From positions 1-64,000 of the forward strand of contig CALHDG010000137.1 in the NCBI GenBank assembly GCA_938023075.1: DNA of 64,000 nucleotides. The letters run 5' to 3'. The notes under the pieces were generated by a model. That model did not search any database, had not been told where the DNA came from, and was given only the letters and a program-made list of their open reading frames with translations. Below, one piece after another: positions 57,066 through 64,000 of the stretch. The stretch's first letter is position 1. Each line of letters opens with the position of its first letter. This stretch comes from an uncultured Chitinophagales bacterium. GTDB lineage: Bacteria; Bacteroidota; Bacteroidia; Chitinophagales; JAHDHT01. The position numbers and the translations under genes are program-made.

Positions 57066-57443
57066 ATGAAAAATTTTATAACCAATATGATGCTCTGTAC
57101 CTCCAGCTTAGTAATGTCTCAAATACCACAGGCATTTGCGTATCAAGGAGTGGTTATGGATGCAAGCGGAGAAACCTCGACCAATAAAAATGCGCGTTTA
57201 AAAATTACTTTAGTTGATGCCAACCAACATCAAAAAGAAATATATAGTGAAATGCACCATATTGAAAGTAACAGCCAAGGTTTGTTTAATATAGATGTGG
57301 GCAGCGGAATACCTTTAGCAGGTTCGTTTAACACCCATCAAACTAAAAACAAAACCCATTATGTAAAAGTTGAAATAGACACTACCGGACAATCCAATTA
57401 TGAATTTGCAGGCACGGTAGCTTTTGGACAATTTGATTCATAA
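57066..57443 (+). CDS. Small secreted protein, PQAFAYQGVV type
   Basis: 125 aa with a signal peptide ending around VMSQ. The phrase IPQAFAYQGVVMDASGE, then LFNIDVGSGIPLAGSF and HYVKVEIDTTGQSNYEF, matches the N-terminal domain of many large Bacteroidota surface proteins, where it precedes repeats or tail-fibre-like parts. Here it stands alone, with no downstream repeats and a natural stop. A TATCTTTG box at 56904-56911 could be its -7 element. It is probably co-transcribed with the next gene, 18 bases away. Confidence 0.8.
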   Translation: MKNFITNMMLCTSSLVMSQIPQAFAYQGVVMDASGETSTNKNARLKITLVDANQHQKEIYSEMHHIESNSQGLFNIDVGSGIPLAGSFNTHQTKNKTHYVKVEIDTTGQSNYEFAGTVAFGQFDS

Positions 57444-57461
57444 AATTAAAACAAATCAAAA

Positions 57462-57941
57462 ATGAATAAAATAATATTATTTGGAATCGCCATACTTTTT
57501 AGCACTACACTTTTTTCGCAAAGCATTAGTTCTTCGGTAATGTCAGCATCCGGTACTTCTTTTGAAAGCGAAGACTTTACCCTTCATTTTTCAATTGGTG
57601 AACCCTTAAATACCATTATTGAAGAAGGCGATATTATGCTTTCTCAAGGGGTAATTCAAATTACGTTAAATGAAATATTTTCACCAGTAGAAGATGCCTC
57701 CTTAAATAAGATACAAGTTTATCCTAACCCGACAACAGAAAGAGTAAATCTGGTTATCAATCACCAAAATGAGCAATTTAGCTATCAAGTGTTTGATATA
57801 GCAGGTAGCTTATTAAAGCAAGCACCACTAACTCAGGCAACTAATACCATCAATTTAGAACACCTGGCTAAAGGCACTTATGTATTAAAAGTATTAAAAA
57901 ACGAACAAGACTACGAAGTGCTCAAATTACTAAAACAGTAA
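57462..57941 (+). CDS. Small T9SS cargo protein
   Basis: 159 aa. Signal peptide MNKIILFGIAILFSTTLFSQ, then a short beta-rich region with FTLHFSIGEPLNTIIEEGDI. The T9SS type A sorting domain occupies residues about 82-159: IQVYPNPTTERVNLVI, YQVFDIAGSLLKQ, and GTYVLKVLKNEQDYEVLKLL. The cargo part is only about 60 residues and its function is unknown. The gene sits 18 bases after the PQAFAYQGVV-type gene, a probable two-gene operon of surface proteins. Confidence 0.85.
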   Translation: MNKIILFGIAILFSTTLFSQSISSSVMSASGTSFESEDFTLHFSIGEPLNTIIEEGDIMLSQGVIQITLNEIFSPVEDASLNKIQVYPNPTTERVNLVINHQNEQFSYQVFDIAGSLLKQAPLTQATNTINLEHLAKGTYVLKVLKNEQDYEVLKLLKQ

Positions 57942-58114
57942 TACCAAAAAAAATACCCAATACTCAACTATTCAATTGTCAAATTTGAATGTACAACATT
58001 CAAATTAGCTAGCATTAAATCGTGCAACAACACTAAATTTATGAATTGGAATTATAGGCAAACCCAGCAATAAAATTCCAGTTTTTTATTGCTTAACATT
58101 TTTGCATTTTTTTT

Positions 58115-58228
58115 TGAAGCGAAACCATGCAACACTATAATAACGATGGTCCCGCTTTCCGCTCAAATGCTGCGGCTACGCGGCAAAATCATGCGCTTCA
58201 GGCAGCATAACCGCTGCAATCGGGGCTA
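58115..58228 (+). repeat. SR1 structured repeat, copy 7
   Basis: TGAAGCGAAACC, GGTCCCGCTTTCCGCTC, hairpin ATGCTGC / GCAGCAT, CATAACCGCTGCAATCGGGG, then CTAGTTTGCCAACTTCGG. This is the best consensus copy in the window. Confidence 0.93.
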
Positions 58229-58320
58229 GTTTGCCAACTTCGGTTATTCGTAGAAAGATATAAAACAACGGCACTCGAAAACAAGAAAGTAGTAAACACA
58301 TTGTTAAGCTAGTCAATTTT

Positions 58321-58362
58321 TCGGACAAGTTTATCTAAGCAATAAAGTAGTTGACACTTTTT
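58321..58362 (+). repeat. Shared fragment with 27.6 kb (possible IS end)
   Basis: ACAAGTTTATCTAAGCAATA followed by AAGTAGTTGACACTTTT matches 27587-27622. No transposase lies nearby. Confidence 0.6.
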
Positions 58363-58426
58363 ACTCAATTTTTTCAGCATTTGTTTTAAGAGAAAATAAC
58401 AGTAAACAAAGCAGTTTGACCGTAGA

Positions 58427-58564
58427 GGTCGCAATTTTTGCGACCCTAAAATGCCTAAGACTCAATTACTGTTTAATAGCACACAGGCTTTTACTTACAA
58501 GTAGTTTTAGAAATCATGAATTTGTTTTGTACAAGCACAAAAATTGGTCGCAAAAATTGCGACC
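58427..58564 (+). repeat. REPIN-like pair of 19-bp palindromes
   Basis: GGTCGCAATTTTTGCGACC (58427-58445) and its exact complement (58546-58564) are each a hairpin and lie 100 bases apart in inverted order. They are in the leader region of the PhyH gene. Two REP sequences facing each other are the definition of a REPIN. No RAYT transposase is in the window. Confidence 0.75.
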
Positions 58565-58652
58565 ACAATTGTAATTTATCTTTTGATACAATTGATTAAT
58601 TTCTTTTTGTGTACCTTTAAATTATTATTTAATATAAAAGTGATTTAGAAAA

Positions 58653-59531
58653 ATGGAATCGAAACTTATATCACAAGAGCAGATAGCAGCTTATGTCAAT
58701 GAGCTATTAAACGGCAAAGGCTACTTTATAATTTCACAATTATTTTCACCAAGCGATATTCGGGAAGCCCGAAGTTTGATCCATCAGTATTCAAATAAAG
58801 AAAGCAATAAAGCAACCCACTTTCAAGGTAACAATGAAAACAAAATAAACCTGCAACGCCGGGTTTGGAATTTGCTCAACAAAGGAGACGTGTTTGTAAA
58901 GATGGTACAACATCCTGTTTTAATGCAAATTGGCGGGGCTTTTTTAGGCGATGAATTTTGCCTTGGTTCTATTGCTGCCAACAGAATTTTACCGGGTGGT
59001 CCTGGTCAAGAAGCGCATATAGATTATCCTTATTGGGATATGTACAAAACCAGTTCTTTCCCTCCAAATGTCAATCCTGCCTTTCCCATGAATTTGCAAA
59101 CCACTATTTTATTAGATGATTTTACCGAAGAAAACGGTGCAACCGCCGTTTGGCCCCACACTCAAAAAGAATGTCGCTATCCTACCGAAGAAGATACCAA
59201 AAAATTTCCTAAAGAACGGATGTTGGGTAAAGCCGGAGACGTAGCCGTTTTTTATGGCTTAACTTGGCACGCCGCAAGCGATAACCTCACCACCAATTCC
59301 GATCGCTCGGCAATTTTAATTCAATATCTGCCCAAATTTATAAAACCTTTAGAAGACCAAAAAAGAGGAGTGAGCATTGAAGTACAAAATGCCGCTTCCG
59401 AACAACTGAAACAATTGTTAGGCTTTAATTTTCCTTATCCGATAATTTTAGATGAAGAGGAAGGTGGCAATGCTGAAGGAAGACATAGTGAGAAGCAGCA
59501 TGTTTATAAATTGGAAGAGGATACTAATTAA
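58653..59531 (+). CDS. Phytanoyl-CoA dioxygenase (PhyH) family protein
   Basis: 292 aa. An Fe(II)/2-oxoglutarate-dependent oxygenase of the PhyH type: the iron ligands are H and D in AHIDYPYWD and H in LTWHAASDN, with the 2-oxoglutarate-binding arginine expected in DRSAILIQYLP. The segment FPMNLQTTILLDDFTEENGA is characteristic of the family. Substrates in bacteria range from lipids to secondary metabolites and cannot be told here. A TTG/TACCTTTA pair near 58592-58619 could be its promoter. The HigA-like gene follows after 33 bases. Confidence 0.9.
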   Translation: MESKLISQEQIAAYVNELLNGKGYFIISQLFSPSDIREARSLIHQYSNKESNKATHFQGNNENKINLQRRVWNLLNKGDVFVKMVQHPVLMQIGGAFLGDEFCLGSIAANRILPGGPGQEAHIDYPYWDMYKTSSFPPNVNPAFPMNLQTTILLDDFTEENGATAVWPHTQKECRYPTEEDTKKFPKERMLGKAGDVAVFYGLTWHAASDNLTTNSDRSAILIQYLPKFIKPLEDQKRGVSIEVQNAASEQLKQLLGFNFPYPIILDEEEGGNAEGRHSEKQHVYKLEEDTN

Positions 59532-59564
59532 TGGAATTTATATTTGATGTTAAAAAAATAGAGT

Positions 59565-59939
59565 ATGATGAAGCCAATAAAAACTAAAAAGCAATATAAA
59601 ACTTACTTAGCGAAGGCTTATGATTTGATGCAAGTAGAACTTCTTCCAAATTCTAAAGAGTCTGATGAATTGGAATTGATAAGCATATTGATTGAACAAT
59701 ATGAAATGGAAAACTACCCAATTGAGCCACCGCATCCTATTGATGCTATTTTATTCCGTATGGATCAGATGAATATGAAAAAATCAGAATTAGCAAAAAT
59801 ACTTGGAACACGAAGCCGGGCAAGTGAAATTCTATCGGGCAAAAGAAAACTAAGTCTTTCTATGATTAGAAAATTGAATAAATCATTGGATATTCCAGCT
59901 GAAGTTTTAATTAGGGAATATGAAGTGGAGAAACTATGA
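59565..59939 (+). CDS. HigA-like helix-turn-helix regulator without a partner toxin
   Basis: 124 aa. The N-terminal half is the HigA extension (LELISILIEQYEMENYPIEP), and the C-terminal half is an HTH_3-type DNA-binding domain (MKKSELAKILGTRSRASEIL, then SGKRKLSLSMIRKLNK). This is the HigA antitoxin build. Normally higB lies directly upstream, but here the preceding gene is the PhyH oxygenase and no toxin fits into the 33-base gap. It is thus an orphan antitoxin or a stand-alone regulator. Another, decayed higBA pair follows. Confidence 0.85.
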   Translation: MMKPIKTKKQYKTYLAKAYDLMQVELLPNSKESDELELISILIEQYEMENYPIEPPHPIDAILFRMDQMNMKKSELAKILGTRSRASEILSGKRKLSLSMIRKLNKSLDIPAEVLIREYEVEKL

Positions 59940-59998
59940 TCTCATATTAGTTTTAAGTATTTGATATTTTCTGGCTCATTCACGAATGCAAAAAAAAC

Positions 59999-60196
59999 AT
60001 GTATAAAATAGATGCAAATTCGACATCTTTTGAAGAACTATTTGCAAATACAATTGTTACTGACTTAGGTACCGATAAATCAAGGAATGGAAAATGAAGA
60101 CATGAAGCAGATCTGTTTATAAAGTGGATTGGAACACATGCTGTATATGATAAAATTTGTAGTAAAAATCTTCAATACACCGTAAATGACTATTAA
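59999..60196 (+). pseudogene. HigB toxin remnant
   Basis: In the frame from ATG 59999 the tail reads HEADLFIKWIGTHAVYDKI, then CSKNLQYTVNDY. This is the conserved end of HigB-family mRNA interferases (WIGTHxxYxKLC...KQYTV). A TGA lies about 33 codons in, and the N-terminal half of the toxin is missing. It is dead. It sits one base before the antitoxin pseudogene, the native higBA order. Confidence 0.75.
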
Positions 60197-60197
60197 C

Positions 60198-60644
60198 ATG
60201 AGCAAAGAATTTAAGTATAAAATAATTAGACATAAAAAACAATACAATCAATATTGCAATATATTGGAAGAACTGGTTTTTAAAAACCTGAAAAAAGATG
60301 AAGATAAAATTGAGCTACTTACTATATTGATTTAAAAATGGGATGATGAACATTACGAAACTGCTCCTATAGATCCTATTCAATTACTCAAATCGTTGAT
60401 GGAAGAACACCAATTAAAAGCAAAAGACCTTACCGCATTATTGAATCTTTCAAAAGGTAGGGTATCGAAAATCTTAAATTATCAAACAGGGCTTTCAAAA
60501 GAAACTATCAGAATACTTTCAACACATTTTAAACTAAAACAGGAGTCGTTTAACAAACCTTATCCATTAAAAAATCCAGTTAATAAAAAGTATAAAAATG
60601 CAGCTTTGATGAATACTAAAAAACGGATCGAAAAGGTAGTTTGA
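60198..60644 (+). pseudogene. HigA antitoxin gene with a nonsense codon
   Basis: MSKEFKYKIIRHKKQYNQYC leads in frame to IELLTILI, then a TAA (60333-60335), then KWDDEHYETAPIDPIQLLKS and an HTH region (DLTALLNLSKGRVSKILNYQ). One substitution, for example GAA to TAA, accounts for the break (LIEKW is typical). The 82-codon downstream part could still be made from an internal start and keep the DNA-binding domain. Confidence 0.85.
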
Positions 60645-60819
60645 TTATAAATACTAAATAAGAGCATATTGTTATCGTATTGATTAATTTATCTATATAT
60701 TTACTCGCGGATATTTAGCTTTGGATATATTGTAGAAAAGAAGAAATGTGAAGGAAATTCTAAAACAAATTAATACTGAAAGCAAAGTATCTATAATCGT
60801 TTCCGCTTTGTAATTATAT

Positions 60820-61758
60820 ATGCTCCTAACAACAAAACAACTATTCAATAACTGCTACGGCAAATACGGCATCGCTGCCGTAAACGTAGATTTTATGGAA
60901 CAAATATTGGCGTTGTTTGCCGCCGCCGAAGTAGCCAATGCGCCTTTTATTGTACAAACCACACCCGTTGCCCGGGAGTATGCCACACCCGAAATGTTAG
61001 TAGCGATGATCAAAACAGCGGCACAACTCCATCCTAAAACCATCTTTGCTATACATATGGATCACGGAAACGAAGCCCATATTTTTAAAGCTTTAAAAAA
61101 AAATGATTACACTTCCGTAATGATTGACGCATCTCACGATGATTTTAAAACCAACATTAAAAGAACCAAAGCGGTGGTAGACCAAGCGCATCTCAAAGAC
61201 GTAAGCGTAGAAGCCGAACTCGGTGTTCTATCCGGTAAAGAAGATGACCTTTCGGTAGACGAAACCCATGCCTTGTATACCAACCCAACCGAGGTAGAAG
61301 AATTTGTGCAAGCAACCGGTTGCGATAGTTTAGCCATTGCAGTCGGCACCAGTCACGGTGCTTATAAGTTTTCGGGTGGAGCAGGTATCCAATTTCAGAT
61401 TTTAGAAGATATCCAAAATCGTTTACCTAATTTTCCGTTGGTGTTGCATGGCGGTTCGGCTGTGAATGATGAGGAGATCAATCGAATCAACAAAGCAGGC
61501 GGGCTATTTGAAAACAGCGCAAAAGGGGTTGACCCGGCAGAAGTTAAAAAAGCTATTGCTTACGGCGTTTGTAAAATTAATATCGCTACCGATTTTCGTT
61601 TACTATGGACCAGAGTTAACCGCGAATTTTTCAATAATCAGCCCGGCGAGTTTCATCCCATCATACCCGGAAAAACTTATATGGAGGAGTTTAAAAAAAT
61701 GGCTTTGGAAAAATTTGAATATTTGGGAGCGACCGGAAAAGGAGCGACTTTTAAATAA
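60820..61758 (+). CDS. Class II fructose-bisphosphate aldolase family protein
   Basis: 312 aa. Zinc-dependent aldolase: FAIHMDHG (D81, H82), the VEAELGVLSG block, SLAIAVGTSHGAYKFSGG, and LVLHGGSAVNDEEI. The C-terminal INIATDFRLLWTRVNREFF motif fits the FbaA/GatY/KbaY superfamily. The usual role is cleavage of fructose-1,6-bisphosphate in glycolysis; tagatose-type specificity cannot be excluded. It starts with ATG at 60820, and no operon partner is seen. Confidence 0.93.
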   Translation: MLLTTKQLFNNCYGKYGIAAVNVDFMEQILALFAAAEVANAPFIVQTTPVAREYATPEMLVAMIKTAAQLHPKTIFAIHMDHGNEAHIFKALKKNDYTSVMIDASHDDFKTNIKRTKAVVDQAHLKDVSVEAELGVLSGKEDDLSVDETHALYTNPTEVEEFVQATGCDSLAIAVGTSHGAYKFSGGAGIQFQILEDIQNRLPNFPLVLHGGSAVNDEEINRINKAGGLFENSAKGVDPAEVKKAIAYGVCKINIATDFRLLWTRVNREFFNNQPGEFHPIIPGKTYMEEFKKMALEKFEYLGATGKGATFK

Positions 61759-62004
61759 TATTAAAATAATTCCTTAATCTTAACGATTAATAATTCACCA
61801 AAAAAAAGCAAGGTAAGCCGAACTTATTCCCCTTCACTTGTGAAGAGCTTGTACCGATACTTCGGTAGGTGGGCTTTTTCAAAAGAAAAAAGCCATAGTG
61901 ATATATGGCAAAGCAAATTCTTATACAAGTTAATTAAAACCAATATGAAAAATATAAAATTAACGGCAGCTTAAGCCCCAATTACTTCTACTTTAGTTAG
62001 CGTA
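61759..62004. other. Intergenic region with a small hairpin
   Basis: No gene recognised. A palindrome TACCGATACTTCGGTA lies near 61853, and short hairpins may end the aldolase transcript. The bases from 62005 onward are MITE-2. Confidence 0.5.
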
Positions 62005-62161
62005 GAAACGATAAAAAATAAATTTACCATCTGACTTTGCCATTTTTCGATATACTTCCTTGAAAAGCCTCGTCTTGGTTCCTCACGAAGCCTACGTTTT
62101 TCAACTCGTCTATCAAAAAATGACTTTATCAGAGTTGATAAATTTATTTTCTCATCGTCCC
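62005..62161 (-). mobile_element. MITE-2, copy C (157 bp)
   Basis: Reverse orientation to copy B, with the same interior (AAAAGCCTCGTCTTGG...GAAGCCTACGTTTTTC) and AAATAAATTTACCATCTGAC and TTGATAAATTTATTTTCTCA ends. The termini are GAAACGAT and ATCGTCCC, slightly diverged from copy B. The flanks are GTA and TTA, an imperfect TNA duplication. It does not code. Confidence 0.85.
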
Positions 62162-62508
62162 TTATCCAATACGCTTTTTCAATCTTACAAATTTTGAGCA
62201 AGCTACTTCACGTCATTCAGCATCTTTTCAGAATGACGGGTATTTGTCCGGTGTTATACGGGTAGTTACAAACTGAAACTATATTTTTCACCTCGTCAAT
62301 TTAAAAGTTTTTTTAATTATAGATCGTAATGTTCTTTGCATTCATTTTTTTATTGATTTAAATGAATTACATAATTGCCATGTTATGAATTAGATGCAAA
62401 GCCTGATGGACGCCGAAATCTAAAACACCCGCTGGCATCTACTTCAAAATCAATCCTACTCAAATGCGGTAATACTCAATTTAAACCTTATTTTTGCCCA
62501 CATAGCAG

Positions 62509-62537
62509 TTGCCAATTAGCTCAACTAAATATTTTTG
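62509..62537 (+). promoter_or_regulatory. Bacteroidota-type promoter for the polysaccharide export gene
   Basis: TTG (62509-62511), an 18-base spacer and TATTTTTG (62530-62537), 27 bases before the ATG at 62565. It has the same geometry as the metG promoter. The rest of 62162-62508 holds a small GTCATTC/GAATGAC hairpin near 62206 and no gene. Confidence 0.65.
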
Positions 62538-62564
62538 TTTCTATAAGAATTGATTTTTTTATCC

Positions 62565-64000
62565 ATGAAAAAGACGGTAATGCCATTATTGAAAATTGCT
62601 TCGCTTGTTATTTTCTTCTCAGGCTTAAGTACATCTTGGCTAATGGCGCAGCGTGGTTTTAATTACAACTCAAGAGAAGATGCCAACAAACAGTTGTTAG
62701 AAAAGTACCGCGACGAATTGTTTGATAATGATAGCTACGAAAAGTTTTTAAAAGAACAGGAAAATGCCTTATTTGATTCTTTAGATGTAGAGAAAAAAAT
62801 CTTACTTAGTCCGGAAGAACTTAAAAAATTAGGAATTGGCGATGAAGTAATTGCGGAAATTTTAAAACTACAGCTTCAACAAGATAGTATCGGTTCTATA
62901 AAAGATAAGTACGATAAATTAAAAAAGAAAGAGTTGGGTGTGAAAGACAGCGTTTCTTTAGAAGATGTAGAACAATTAATTGAGCAACAAAAAGAAATGA
63001 TTGTTCGCAAAGCCTTATCCTTACCCGAAGTTGAGTTGTATGGTCATGGTTTTTTCAGAAAAAATTTGCTGAAACTGTTTGATGAAGAAGTAAAAATGCG
63101 GGTGCCGGAAAACTATACTTTGAGCGTTGGCGATGAAGTAAGCATTGTAATTTGGGGCGATGATAACTACAGCCGTTCTTTTTTAATTGATGACGATGGC
63201 TCCATTGCTCCAAAGTTAGTAGGCAAAATTTCTTTGCGGGGTTTAACTTTTGCCGATGCCAAATCATTACTAAAAAAGAAATTCAGTACTGCTTTCGATT
63301 TGCGAAAATCAAACTTTAAAGTCAGTTTAAATTATACTAGGATTATATCGGTTAATTTGGTGGGCGAATTGTTTAATCCCGGCACCTATACTTTTCCGGC
63401 TTTAAACTCGGTTTACAATGCCTTGGTTGCTATTGAAGGTCCTAACAATATGGGGTCGGTGCGTAACATTTTTGTAAAGCGTAATGGAGAAACGATTAAA
63501 ACATTCGATTTATATAAATATCTAACTGATCCTAATAGCAAGCAAGATTTCTTTTTGGAAGATAATGATTATGTAGTCGTTCCTTCTGCAAAAAATCTGG
63601 TAGCTATTGAGGGTGAAGTAAAACGACCCTTTACCTATGAGTTAATAGAAGAAGAAGGCATTATGGATTTGTTGAACTATTGCGGTGGCTTAAAATCTTC
63701 GGCACATACCAAAGCCATTGCCGTTAAACGAGTAGAAAATAATGAAGAAATTTTGTTAAACGTGGATTATCAAAGTTTGAAAAAAGAGCAAGGTGATTTT
63801 GCTTTACAAGATGGAGATAGTGTGTTTGTTTATAAGTTGCCCGATGTGTTGAGAAATTATGTACAGGTGGTTGGAGCAGTGAAAATTCCGGGTAAGTATC
63901 AGTTGCGTAAAGGGGAGCGCATTGCTGATTTGTTGTTTAGGGCAGAAGGTGTGATTGATGAGGCTTATATTGAACGCGGCTACGTTTTTGGCAGAGATGA
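62565..64000 (+). CDS. Capsule/exopolysaccharide export protein with SLBB domains (3' truncated)
   Basis: The frame is open from ATG 62565 to the window end, so the gene continues beyond it. A signal peptide (MKKTVMPLLKIASLVIFFSG...MAQ) is followed by a charged helical region of about 130 residues. The polysaccharide-export (Wza-type) domain comes next (YTLSVGDEVSIVIWGDDNYS). Several SLBB repeats follow (VNLVGELFNPGTYTF, VAIEGEVKRPFTYEL, VQVVGAVKIPGKYQL). Such proteins form the outer-membrane channel for capsule or exopolysaccharide and usually open an export operon. The charged insertion before the Wza domain is longer than in classic Wza. Confidence 0.92.
   Translation, partial: MKKTVMPLLKIASLVIFFSGLSTSWLMAQRGFNYNSREDANKQLLEKYRDELFDNDSYEKFLKEQENALFDSLDVEKKILLSPEELKKLGIGDEVIAEILKLQLQQDSIGSIKDKYDKLKKKELGVKDSVSLEDVEQLIEQQKEMIVRKALSLPEVELYGHGFFRKNLLKLFDEEVKMRVPENYTLSVGDEVSIVIWGDDNYSRSFLIDDDGSIAPKLVGKISLRGLTFADAKSLLKKKFSTAFDLRKSNFKVSLNYTRIISVNLVGELFNPGTYTFPALNSVYNALVAIEGPNNMGSVRNIFVKRNGETIKTFDLYKYLTDPNSKQDFFLEDNDYVVVPSAKNLVAIEGEVKRPFTYELIEEEGIMDLLNYCGGLKSSAHTKAIAVKRVENNEEILLNVDYQSLKKEQGDFALQDGDSVFVYKLPDVLRNYVQVVGAVKIPGKYQLRKGERIADLLFRAEGVIDEAYIERGYVFGRD

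Noticed and set aside
1-64000. CRISPR arrays, tRNA and rRNA genes
   Set aside because: No regularly spaced repeat-spacer units were seen, and no cloverleaf with a TTCGA-type loop or rRNA-like sequence was found by eye.

Overview
The window is AT-rich DNA from a member of the Bacteroidota. The evidence is a SusC/SusD pair, several proteins with type IX secretion (T9SS) C-terminal domains, promoters of the TTG / TAnnTTTG type, almost no Shine-Dalgarno sequences, and secreted protein families of the Saprospiria/Chitinophagia kind (3-coathanger-like ends, DUF5916, CRTAC1-type FG-GAP proteins, IPTL-CTERM). The class cannot be fixed from this stretch. No rRNA, tRNA or CRISPR array was seen.

Layout. 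1-4.4 kb: the end of a T9SS cargo protein and a large secreted M43-type metalloprotease. 4.7-7.1 kb: lnt overlapping an inositol-monophosphatase gene. 7.2-19.1 kb, minus strand: a large FG-GAP lipoprotein, two paralogous barrel-like proteins with a PKD-like lipoprotein, and susD/susC. 19.6-25.2 kb: an ABC exporter operon (two FtsX-type permeases and a LolD-type ATPase) split by two tandem Rpn-type PD-(D/E)XK nuclease genes. 25.6-35.9 kb: a secreted DUF11 protein, pyruvate carboxylase, an integrase remnant, a lipoprotein, metG and a SpeD-type decarboxylase. 36-45.2 kb: MntA/HepT toxin-antitoxin pair, DUF5916 protein, ornithine cyclodeaminase family, a STAND-like ATPase and an arylsulfotransferase-type T9SS protein. 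45.8-57.9 kb: mostly housekeeping (monomeric isocitrate dehydrogenase, glutaryl-CoA dehydrogenase-like enzyme, DUF4349 lipoprotein, cysteine-cluster protein, MoxR ATPase, Nudix, peroxiredoxin, aquaporin) and two small secreted proteins. 58.6-64 kb: PhyH-family oxygenase, an orphan HigA-like regulator, a decayed higBA pair, class II aldolase and the start of a capsule-type polysaccharide export gene.

The most unusual content is intergenic. A structured repeat of about 115 nt (called SR1 here) occurs at least seven times. Its flanks are conserved and its central hairpin changes on both arms together (for example CTGTTT/AAACAG, CCATTT/AAATGG, CCGTTT/AAACGG, TTGC/GCAA), so the structure appears to be selected or copied. 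Two families of small non-autonomous transposon-like elements are also present. MITE-1 is about 220 bp, with two copies and 18-bp terminal inverted repeats beginning ACTTAAGTTTCGG. MITE-2 is about 157 bp, nearly palindromic, with TNA target duplications. One MITE-2 copy interrupts the first Rpn gene, and the neighbouring intact duplicate preserves the empty site. Other hairpin repeats, a REPIN-like pair of 19-bp palindromes and several shared fragments complete a dense repeat landscape.

The main functional links are the ABC operon disrupted by Rpn genes and SR1, the susCD uptake pair with a MITE-1 in its upstream region, metG with a SAM-decarboxylase-type gene, and the overlapping mntA/hepT genes. 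All calls come from reading the sequence; no database search was run.
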